A stretch of DNA of 6,649 nucleotides from Peptococcaceae bacterium (GTDB lineage: Bacteria; Bacillota; DSM-521; Neomoorellales; Neomoorellaceae): the NCBI GenBank assembly GCA_003509545.1, contig DOLC01000029.1:1-6649 (forward strand), given 5' to 3'. A model generated the notes under the pieces. The model had not been told where the DNA came from, made no database searches, and saw only the letters and a list, made by a program, of their open reading frames with translations. Positions 1-5,323 of the stretch are shown one piece after another; within the stretch, counting starts at the first letter, position 1; every line of letters begins with the position of its first letter. The position numbers were made by a program, and so were the translations under genes.

Positions 1-492
1 GCCCGAGGCTTTTGAGAGGCCAGAGGCCGGCAACTGAGGCAGGAAGCTTAAATCCTGCCGGGAAGCCTGCCGGAGCCTTGAGCCAAGCAAAAGTCCTGCC
101 CGCGAGGGAGGCCTTTGCGAGCGAAAGCCAAGCAGGCCGGAATCAAAACTGGGGATGCGCCAGCATAAGTTTCCCTGGAGCAAGAAATTTTAAGTGTGCG
201 CAGCCCGGGCCGGGAACCTTAGGCCGGCGTCGTCCCCGGCTTTCAGCGGGTGCTTTAGCCCGTTGGCGAGCAACTTGAGCCGGGCGATAGACCGGTCTTA
301 GGCGCATTTGCGGGCGGAGGTAGTGCAGAGGCCGGAGGAGGCCGGGATCGGCCCCTGAGGTACGCAAGCCGAAGGGACCCAAGCCCCTCCGGGGCAGGAA
401 AATTAGGGGCCGGTTTGATCTGCGGTGGCGGTGGTGGGAGCTTAAGCCTCATCCCGGCCCGCAAAAACCTGTGCTCGCCCAAGGCATGACGA
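1..492 (+). ncRNA. candidate large structured RNA (5' end outside window), family not identified
   Basis: No reading frame here looks coding: the possible frames are short, Pro/Gly/Arg/Ala-rich and lack ribosome binding sites. The + strand is GC-rich, but A-rich short segments interrupt it (around 86-92, 141-148, 181-193, 397-403 and 462-467), as in loops of structured RNAs. Nested long-range complementarity is visible: 265-272 with 472-479 (8 bp), 300-302 with 468-470, 307-315 with 457-465 (9 bp), 252-256 with 481-485 (one G-U), and 230-234 with 488-492. Local hairpins are 38-44/53-59 (7 bp, 8-base loop), 156-160/198-202, 262-265/271-274, 340-344/349-353 (GGAT loop) and 383-387/391-395. A further imperfect helix, 204-212/499-507 (8 of 9 pairs), would enclose most of this but overlaps the next promoter. 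No U-tract terminator is seen at the 3' end. In GC-rich sequence some of these pairings arise by chance, so the nesting is the main argument. I did not recognise RNase P RNA, tmRNA, SRP RNA or a common riboswitch. OLE RNA, a large RNA of extremophilic Firmicutes, is a reasonable hypothesis to test but is not shown. Confidence 0.35.
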
Positions 493-521
493 TTGAATCG
501 GCGCGGGATAAAGGGTATAAT
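493..521 (+). promoter_or_regulatory. sigma-A promoter of the lut operon
   Basis: The -35 element is TTGAAT (493-498, 4 of 6 matches to TTGACA). The -10 element is TATAAT (516-521, perfect), and the spacer is exactly 17 bases. Transcription would start near 528, giving a leader of about 66 bases before the GTG start of the first gene. This is the only good promoter seen upstream of 594. Confidence 0.8.
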
Positions 522-533
522 TAAAACACTAGG

Positions 534-544
534 TGGTCAGGCCA
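534..544 (+). promoter_or_regulatory. putative GntR/FadR-type operator
   Basis: The 11-mer TGGTCAGGCCA is an imperfect palindrome with one mismatched pair. It differs at one base from the TGGTNNNACCA core bound by FadR-subfamily regulators such as PdhR and LldR. It lies about 6-16 bases downstream of the expected transcription start, a position suited to repression. The FadR-like regulator encoded at 3347-4057 in the same operon is the obvious candidate ligand-responsive binder, which would make the operon autoregulated. The motif match is seen; binding is inferred. Confidence 0.55.
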
Positions 545-577
545 GACAAAATTAACAGAGCTTTCTAAACTATGTCC

Positions 578-585
578 GGAGGAGG
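578..585 (+). promoter_or_regulatory. ribosome binding site fixing a GTG start
   Basis: GGAGGAGG lies 8 bases before the GTG at 594. No ATG in this frame has a comparable site, so this site decides the start of the LutC-like gene. Confidence 0.8.
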
Positions 586-593
586 CGAAGCCC

Positions 594-1130
594 GTGGGGT
601 CTACTGACCTGTTGACGAATTTTTGCCGCCGGGCGGAGGCCATGGGGGCCCGGACCCTATGCGTAGAGCAAGGGGAAAAGGCGGCGGACAGGATCCTTGC
701 CTCGCTGGGGGCGGCGGGCAGCCGTGTTGCCCTTGTATCGTCGCCCCTGGTGGAGGAAATTGGCCTGGAGAAAGCCTTAAGGGGAGCCGGATTTGAGGTG
801 GAGAAGGGGGGGCGGGATTTCGCCCGGTATGCCGACATCGGAATAGTGGAATTCGACCTGGGTATTGCGGAAACCGGTACTTTAGTCCACGACGCCACCG
901 ACCTGAAGAAGCGACTCGCCTCTATGCTTCCCTTGCACTGCGTGGCCCTGTTGCGGTCCGGACGGGTGGTACCTAACATGGCGGAGGCCCTGGGTTATTA
1001 TCTTAAGGGAGGGCAATGGCCGGGATATTTGGCCATGGTGACCGGCCCCAGCCGCACGGCGGATATAGAGCGTAGCCTCACCATCGGCGTCCACGGACCC
1101 GAAGGATTACTTATTGTCTTGCTCGGCTAG
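594..1130 (+). CDS. lutC: LutC/LldG-like LUD-domain lactate utilisation protein
   Basis: This 178-residue cytoplasmic protein belongs to the LUD (lactate utilisation, formerly DUF162) family. LutC acts with LutA and LutB in oxidation of L-lactate to pyruvate; its precise chemical role in the complex is not settled. The family signature is visible: a G-I-A-E-T-G-T segment at residues 90-96 (the glycine-rich LUD core), then L-P-L-H-C-V-A in the position of the usual LPP-HI-V strand. GPSRTADIE at 151-159 and GVHGPE at 165-170 form the highly typical C-terminal LutC signature. There is no iron-sulfur cysteine motif, as expected. At 178 residues it is shorter than Bacillus LutC (about 240), mainly because the N-terminal extension is missing; the core is complete. 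The start is GTG with a strong ribosome binding site. The gene opens the operon, and the fused LutB-LutA gene follows after 13 bases, supporting a shared function. A related LUD protein acting on another hydroxy acid cannot be excluded. Confidence 0.9.
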   Translation: MGSTDLLTNFCRRAEAMGARTLCVEQGEKAADRILASLGAAGSRVALVSSPLVEEIGLEKALRGAGFEVEKGGRDFARYADIGIVEFDLGIAETGTLVHDATDLKKRLASMLPLHCVALLRSGRVVPNMAEALGYYLKGGQWPGYLAMVTGPSRTADIERSLTIGVHGPEGLLIVLLG

Positions 1131-1131
1131 C

Positions 1132-1139
1132 GGAGGTGG
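1132..1139 (+). promoter_or_regulatory. ribosome binding site choosing the ATG at 1144
   Basis: GGAGGTGG ends 4 bases before ATG 1144; its GGAGG core (1132-1136) is 7 bases away. It therefore selects this ATG over an in-frame TTG at 1114, which lies inside the preceding gene and lacks such a site. Confidence 0.85.
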
Positions 1140-1143
1140 AATA

Positions 1144-3312
1144 ATGGCAAGTAAGGATTTTCGAGAGAGGCTTCAAAAGGCCCTTCAGAACCCCAGCGTT
1201 CGCGGGGCTCTGAAGCGTTTCGCCGATTCCTATGTGGTTTCCCGGGAACAGGTTTTCGCCGGACGAGATTTTCAGGCCCTCCGGGAGAGGATAGCGGCCA
1301 TTAAGGCGGACGCCGCCGGCCGGTACGAAGAACTGGCCCGGGAATTCGCCCGGCGGGTTACGGAGCGGGGCGGCAAAGTTTTCTTCGCCTCCGATGCGGC
1401 GGCGGCCAGGGATTATATTCTCAAGGTAGCCTTTGAACACGGAGTTACGGAGATAGTCAAGGCCAAGTCCTTCGCCACCGAAGAGATTCACCTAAACGAA
1501 CACTTGGAGAAACACGGTATTCGGTGTTTTGAAACCGATTTGGCCGAGTGGATACTGCAGCTCATGCCGGGGGAGCGGCCTTCCCATATGGTCATGCCGG
1601 CCATCCACCTCACCAAGGAAGAGGTGGCCCGGGTGTTCAGCAATTATCTCGGGGAGCCCGTGGAGCCGGACATAAAGAATATGGTGCGCATCGCCCGCCG
1701 GGAACTACGGGAGAAATTCCTAAGGGCGGGCTTAGGTATAAGCGGCGCCAACATCGCGGTGGCAGAGACGGGGACCGTAATCATCTGCACCAATGAGGGC
1801 AACGGACGCCTGGCCACTACCGTACCGCCCGTCCATATAGCGGTTTTCGGATACGAAAAGCTGGTGCCCAGGATGATGGATGTGGTACCCATCCTGGAGG
1901 CCCTGCCCCGGAGTGGGACGGCCCAGCCTATCACCAGTTACATTACCATGATAACCGGCCCGGTGCCGGTAGAACGGGACGGCAGGGAGGGCCCTAAGGA
2001 ATTCCACGTGGTCCTGCTGGACAACGGCCGGTTGAAGATGGCGGCGGACCCGGTGTTCAAGGAGGCCCTCCAGTGCATCCGCTGTGCGGCGTGCACCAAC
2101 GTATGCCCCGTCTTCCAGCTGGTAAGCGGCCAGGTATACGGCTTTGTTTATTCCGGGGGAATCGGGAGCATCCTTACGGCCTTCTTCAATTCTTTGGCCG
2201 ACGCCGCCGATCCGCAAAGCCTCTGCATAGGGTGCCGCCGGTGTGCGGAGGTCTGTCCGGGCAACATTAATATACCCGATCTGGTGCTGAGGTTGAGGGA
2301 AAGGGTGGTGGAGGCCCGGGGGCTGCCTTTGTCCTACCGCCTGGCCCTGGGTGGGGTGGTGTCCCACCCGCGGCGCCTGTATACCTTGGTCAGGGTCAGC
2401 TCTCGTCTCCAGGCCCCCCTCACCCGGGGAGGGACCTTTATCCGCCGCCTGCCCTTCTTCGATAAATTCACCCAGGGCAGGAGTCTGCCGGCCCTGTCTC
2501 GGGAGCCCCTGCGGGAACGCGCCGGGCGTTTGGCCCCGCCGCCGGAACGGCCGCGCCTGCGGGCCGCTTTCTACAGCGGCTGTGTAATCGATTTTATGTA
2601 CCCTGAAATAGGGGAGGCCGTTTTTGCCGTCCTCCGGGAGGCCGGGGTAGAGGTAGTTTTTCCCGCCGACCAGGGATGTTGCGGCGCCCCTGCTTCCTAC
2701 TCCGGCGATCCCGGCACCACCCTCAAACTTGCCCGCCTTAACATTGCCTCCCTTGAAAGGGCGGGAGCCGACGTGGTGGTTACGGCGTGTCCCACGTGCG
2801 CCGTGGTTCTGAAGTATGACTATCCCCGCCTCTTGGCCGGGGATGAAGTATGGTCCCGCCGCGCCCAGAGCTTGGCGGCTAAAGTCAAGGATTTCACCGA
2901 ACTCGTCGCGGAGCTGGGGTTCCACCCGCGGCACGGGGAGGCGGCGGAAAGGCCGGTGAAAATTACCTATCACGACTCCTGCCACTATAAGCGCCACCTT
3001 CACCTGGACCGCGTGGCCCGGGACCTGTTGCGACAACAGCCGGGAGTGGAGCTGGTGGAGATGGCCGAGAGCGACCAGTGCTGCGGCTTCGGCGGGTCTT
3101 ATGCCCTCAAGTACCCGGAAATCAGCTTGGCCCTCCTGGAGCACAAACTCCGGCGGATTCAGGAAAGCGGGGCTGAAGTAGTGGCCACGGATTGTCCCGG
3201 ATGCCTTATTCAACTGCGCGGCGGCCTGGATCAGAAGGGTGGTTCCGTCCGGGTTATGCATACGGCGGAAATCTTGTACGGGGCAGGATTTAAGGCCCAG
3301 AGAGTCGAATAA
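1144..3312 (+). CDS. lutB: LutB-LutA fusion: LUD / 2x[4Fe-4S] / double CCG-domain lactate oxidation protein
   Basis: This 722-residue iron-sulfur protein combines LutB/LldF with LutA/LldE, which are separate proteins in Bacillus. Residues from about 60 to 300 form a LUD domain, with GANIAVAETGT at 201-211 followed by NEGNGR and T-V-P-P-V-H-I-A. Two CxxCxxCxxxCP ferredoxin motifs follow (C311/314/317/321 and C361/364/367/371), predicting two [4Fe-4S] clusters. A linker of roughly 380-470 leads to two CCG domains of the heterodisulfide-reductase subunit B type. The first has C480, C512-C513 and the C549-P-T-C552 motif; the second has C613, C646-C647 and C684-P-G-C687. All expected cysteines are present. 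The length fits LutB (about 475) plus LutA (about 240). A similar fusion next to a LutC gene is known in Desulfovibrio lactate loci. There is no signal peptide, so the protein should be cytoplasmic, passing lactate electrons to an unidentified acceptor. The ATG start is chosen from its ribosome binding site. The family is firm; the substrate, lactate, is inferred from family and context. Confidence 0.92.
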   Translation: MASKDFRERLQKALQNPSVRGALKRFADSYVVSREQVFAGRDFQALRERIAAIKADAAGRYEELAREFARRVTERGGKVFFASDAAAARDYILKVAFEHGVTEIVKAKSFATEEIHLNEHLEKHGIRCFETDLAEWILQLMPGERPSHMVMPAIHLTKEEVARVFSNYLGEPVEPDIKNMVRIARRELREKFLRAGLGISGANIAVAETGTVIICTNEGNGRLATTVPPVHIAVFGYEKLVPRMMDVVPILEALPRSGTAQPITSYITMITGPVPVERDGREGPKEFHVVLLDNGRLKMAADPVFKEALQCIRCAACTNVCPVFQLVSGQVYGFVYSGGIGSILTAFFNSLADAADPQSLCIGCRRCAEVCPGNINIPDLVLRLRERVVEARGLPLSYRLALGGVVSHPRRLYTLVRVSSRLQAPLTRGGTFIRRLPFFDKFTQGRSLPALSREPLRERAGRLAPPPERPRLRAAFYSGCVIDFMYPEIGEAVFAVLREAGVEVVFPADQGCCGAPASYSGDPGTTLKLARLNIASLERAGADVVVTACPTCAVVLKYDYPRLLAGDEVWSRRAQSLAAKVKDFTELVAELGFHPRHGEAAERPVKITYHDSCHYKRHLHLDRVARDLLRQQPGVELVEMAESDQCCGFGGSYALKYPEISLALLEHKLRRIQESGAEVVATDCPGCLIQLRGGLDQKGGSVRVMHTAEILYGAGFKAQRVE

Positions 3313-3346
3313 TTAGGGGGAATGTGCTTTAAGGCGGGGAGCTACT

Positions 3347-4057
3347 TTGGAGTTAAAGCCCATCCATACGAGAAAAATTTATGAAGAGATCGTCCGGCAG
3401 ATCAAAGAACTGATCGGCGACGGAAACTTAAAACCGGGAGACAGGCTGCCCTCGGAGAGGGAGCTGGCGGAGCGGTTGGGCGTCAGCCGGGCTTCGGTGC
3501 GGGAAGCCCTAACTGCCCTGGCGGCCATGGGGGTAATTTCGGTGCGGCCGGGGGAAGGAACCTTTGTCCAAACAGTGCGCAACGGGGCCATTGTGGAACC
3601 CCTGGCCATGGCTTTGCTTATGGACCGGCAGGCCGCCGTGGATCTCCTCGAGGCCAGGCAGGTGTTGGAAAGCGAGACTGCGGCTTTGGCCGCCCGGCGC
3701 AGCAGTGGGGAAGATATAGAAAAGCTGGGGGAAATAATAAAAGACATGGAGCGGCAGTTGGAAGAAAGGGGACGACTGGAAGAGGAAACCGATGTCAGAT
3801 TCCACCTGGCCATAGCCGAAGCCGCCCATAACAGCGTCCTGGCCCGTCTGATGTATACGGTTTCCGAAACCATGCGCCAGGTGTTGCGGGATAGCCGCCG
3901 GCGCCTGTATGAGGCCCCGGGCAACTCGGAAAAACTTCTTGAACACCACCGGCTAATTTACCAGGCCATAGCTTCCCGCGACGGCCGCGCGGCCCGGCGG
4001 GCTATGACCCGGCACCTTAATTTTGTAATCCGCGAGTTGAAGAAAAGGGAAAGGTAA
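3347..4057 (+). CDS. GntR-family (FadR/LldR subfamily) transcriptional regulator
   Basis: This 236-residue DNA-binding protein has an N-terminal winged helix-turn-helix at residues 7-74. The conserved GntR signature runs from LKPGDRLPSE (28-37) through LGVSRASVREAL (44-55) to the wing RPGEGTFV (67-74). Residues from about 100 to 230 form an all-helical FCD ligand-binding domain. The usual metal/ligand-binding set is recognisable as D149 and H153 (in DVRFH), H201 (in the EHHRLI segment) and H223 (in RHL). Length and layout match LldR, LutR and PdhR, which sense lactate, pyruvate or related acids. Its position as third gene of the lut operon, 34 bases after LutBA with no separate promoter, suggests that it controls the operon through the operator-like site at 534-544. 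The start is TTG at 3347 with GGGGA at 3336-3340, 6 bases upstream. The next in-frame starts would cut into the winged helix. Effector identity is not visible from sequence. Confidence 0.9.
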   Translation: MELKPIHTRKIYEEIVRQIKELIGDGNLKPGDRLPSERELAERLGVSRASVREALTALAAMGVISVRPGEGTFVQTVRNGAIVEPLAMALLMDRQAAVDLLEARQVLESETAALAARRSSGEDIEKLGEIIKDMERQLEERGRLEEETDVRFHLAIAEAAHNSVLARLMYTVSETMRQVLRDSRRRLYEAPGNSEKLLEHHRLIYQAIASRDGRAARRAMTRHLNFVIRELKKRER

Positions 4058-4073
4058 AGGTAAAGAACTTGCC

Positions 4074-5006
4074 ATGGATGTTTTCCGCCAAAGCTCCTTT
4101 TGGGTAAGGGCTTGGGAGGAGGCCCGCCGCAACTCCCTTTACGGGCGTGCCCTGCCGGGAAGGGAGGGCAGCGCATGGTGGGACCGCCGGGCGGCCGGCT
4201 TTGCCGCCCGGGGCAGGAGCGGTCAAACCCAGAAAAGGGTGGCCAAGGTGCTGCACCTGCTGGGCCACCACGGCGGTCTGGAACCGGAGGCCGAAGTGCT
4301 GGATATAGGCTGCGGGCCGGGGAATTATGCCCTGGCCCTGGCCCGCCGCGTAAAACGGGTGGTGGCCCTCGACCCCTCTCCCGCCATGCTGTCTCAGCTT
4401 CAGGCCCGGATGGAGGAAGAGGGTATCCACAATATTGAGCCGGTGCAGCTGCCCTGGGAAGAAGTGGATCTAGATGAGCTGGGCTGGCGGGGTCGCTTCC
4501 GGGCGGTGCTGGCCCTAATGACACCGGGGATTCACGATGTGCCAACCTTGAAGAAAATGATAGACGCCTCTGCGGGAATATGCCTGTTGGCGGGCCACCT
4601 GCGCCAGGAGGAAGAAGCCCGCCGGGAGCTGTGGCCAAAGGTGATGGGCGAGGCCCTACCCCCCCTTCCCGAGGACGTCCTTTACGTTTTTGCCCTCCTT
4701 TACTCCTGGGGGTACTTACCCTCCCTGGAGCTGGAGCGGCGGTCCGGCACCCGGGACATGACGGCGGAAGAGGCCGTGGAGGAACTCCTTAACTTCTTTT
4801 ACCCGTACACCGAGCTAAGCGAGAAGGTGCGGCAGGCGGTTGAAGATTATGTAAAAGCTCGTTCCCGGGACGGAATTTACCGGGAGCAAAGGGAATTCGT
4901 AACCGCCTATGTGTGCTGGTCGGTGGGAACCCCGGGTGAACAAAGGGGCGAGCTCTTGACAGGAGCAAAGGGATGGGATAAAATAAAAGCGTGCGGGCGG
5001 AAGTAG
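4074..5006 (+). CDS. class I SAM-dependent methyltransferase, substrate unknown
   Basis: This 310-residue protein has a Rossmann-type methyltransferase fold. Motif I is VLDIGCGPG (residues 75-83), binding the methionine part of SAM. Motif II ends with the acidic residue D100 in V-A-L-D-P-S, which normally holds the SAM ribose. The first 70 residues are rich in W and R and may form a substrate cap. The C-terminal half carries helical, charged segments (residues about 175-280) without a motif I can tie to a substrate. It follows the regulator after 16 bases, and the AAAGG at 4056-4060 overlaps the regulator's stop codon, so translational coupling is likely. A role in lactate metabolism is not evident, and it may simply share the transcript. 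The last codons are unusual: they contain the promoter of the next gene and the stop TAG lies inside the tRNA gene, so the tail (about residues 293-310) is probably not functionally constrained as protein. Spacing of AAAGG to the ATG (13 bases) is slightly long. Confidence 0.82.
   Translation: MDVFRQSSFWVRAWEEARRNSLYGRALPGREGSAWWDRRAAGFAARGRSGQTQKRVAKVLHLLGHHGGLEPEAEVLDIGCGPGNYALALARRVKRVVALDPSPAMLSQLQARMEEEGIHNIEPVQLPWEEVDLDELGWRGRFRAVLALMTPGIHDVPTLKKMIDASAGICLLAGHLRQEEEARRELWPKVMGEALPPLPEDVLYVFALLYSWGYLPSLELERRSGTRDMTAEEAVEELLNFFYPYTELSEKVRQAVEDYVKARSRDGIYREQREFVTAYVCWSVGTPGEQRGELLTGAKGWDKIKACGRK
4956..4984 (+). promoter_or_regulatory. sigma-A promoter of tRNA-Gly, inside the methyltransferase gene
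   Basis: TTGACA (4956-4961, perfect -35) and TAAAAT (4979-4984, 5 of 6 matches) are separated by exactly 17 bases. The predicted start near 4991 gives a leader of only about 6 bases before the tRNA 5' end. The promoter sits entirely within the last coding codons of the methyltransferase. Confidence 0.8.
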
Positions 5007-5071
5007 CTCAGTGGTAGAGCATCGGCTTCCCAAGCCGAGGGTCGCGGGTTCGAATCCCGTTTTCCGCTCCA
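4997..5071 (+). tRNA. tRNA-Gly (anticodon CCC)
   Basis: The cloverleaf is complete. The acceptor stem is GCGGAAG (4997-5003) with TTTCCGC (5061-5067), closing in one G-U pair. The D stem is GCTC/GAGC with loop AGTGGTA. The anticodon stem is TCGGC/GCCGA with loop TTCCCAA, giving anticodon CCC, which reads GGG. There is a five-base variable loop, and the T arm is GCGGG/CCCGT with loop TTCGAAT. Discriminator T fits bacterial tRNA-Gly, and the CCA end (5069-5071) is encoded. The first 10 bases overlap the end of the methyltransferase frame. It has its own promoter and terminator, so it can be expressed independently of the lut operon. Confidence 0.97.
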
Positions 5072-5084
5072 GTAAAATCAAGGG

Positions 5085-5120
5085 TTCCCGGCATCGGCAT
5101 CGGTGCCGGGAATTGTTTTT
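5085..5120 (+). terminator. intrinsic terminator after tRNA-Gly
   Basis: A perfect 9-bp stem, TTCCCGGCA (5085-5093) with TGCCGGGAA (5104-5112), has a 10-base loop and is followed by TTGTTTTT (5113-5120). It would end both the tRNA transcript and read-through from the lut operon. Confidence 0.88.
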
Positions 5121-5310
5121 GGTGCCGTTCTGGTGCGGCCGCTGACGAGGTTATTCACCGTTCAAACAGCCTGCCTATTTGATTCACCAATGATTCTGCG
5201 TTGGGAGAGGGGTCATACAATCTACCGGTTGCTCACCCTGGCGGAATCTGAAGGTGCAGGATTGGGTTGGGGTGCATTCTAATCTTCCTTGCATAACCTG
5301 GAACAACACG

Positions 5311-5317
5311 GGGAGGG
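5311..5317 (+). promoter_or_regulatory. ribosome binding site fixing a TTG start
   Basis: GGGAGGG lies 6 bases before TTG 5324. An in-frame TAA at 5294 rules out a longer protein, and the later in-frame ATG at 5351 has no comparable site. Confidence 0.75.
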
Positions 5318-5323
5318 ATATTT

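Noticed and set aside
289..298. Perfect palindrome AGACCGGTCT
   Set aside because: Considered as an operator, but it is far from any promoter seen and fits better as part of the folded upstream region; a 10-base palindrome is not rare.
12..482. Short open frames on both strands in the first 480 bases
   Set aside because: Pro/Gly/Arg-rich translations, mutually overlapping, no ribosome binding sites and no recognisable domain; typical of open frames in GC-rich non-coding DNA.
1..492. Known RNA families: RNase P RNA, tmRNA, SRP RNA, common riboswitches
   Set aside because: Their conserved core motifs, for example the GAGGAAAGTCC region of RNase P RNA, were not found on inspection. ACGCAAGCC at 362-370 recalls a c-di-GMP-I riboswitch element, but the rest of that motif is missing.
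572..607. Eleven-codon frame (ATG at 572) overlapping the lutC start
   Set aside because: It has no ribosome binding site of its own and spans the one used by lutC; a leader peptide is not supported.
1114..1143. TTG start extending the LutB-LutA fusion by 10 residues into lutC
   Set aside because: No ribosome binding site, whereas ATG 1144 has GGAGGTGG at ideal spacing.
1732..3261. Long 509-codon open frame on the - strand
   Set aside because: It lies wholly opposite the LutB-LutA fusion, whose domains and cysteine motifs are unambiguous; the long antisense frame is a by-product of high GC.
5121..5323. Gap between the tRNA terminator and the DNA methyltransferase
   Set aside because: Searched for promoter, repeats, attachment site copy and small genes. 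A TACAAT (5216-5221) lacks a good -35. A 30-codon frame from ATG 5190 lacks a ribosome binding site. Nothing supportable was found.
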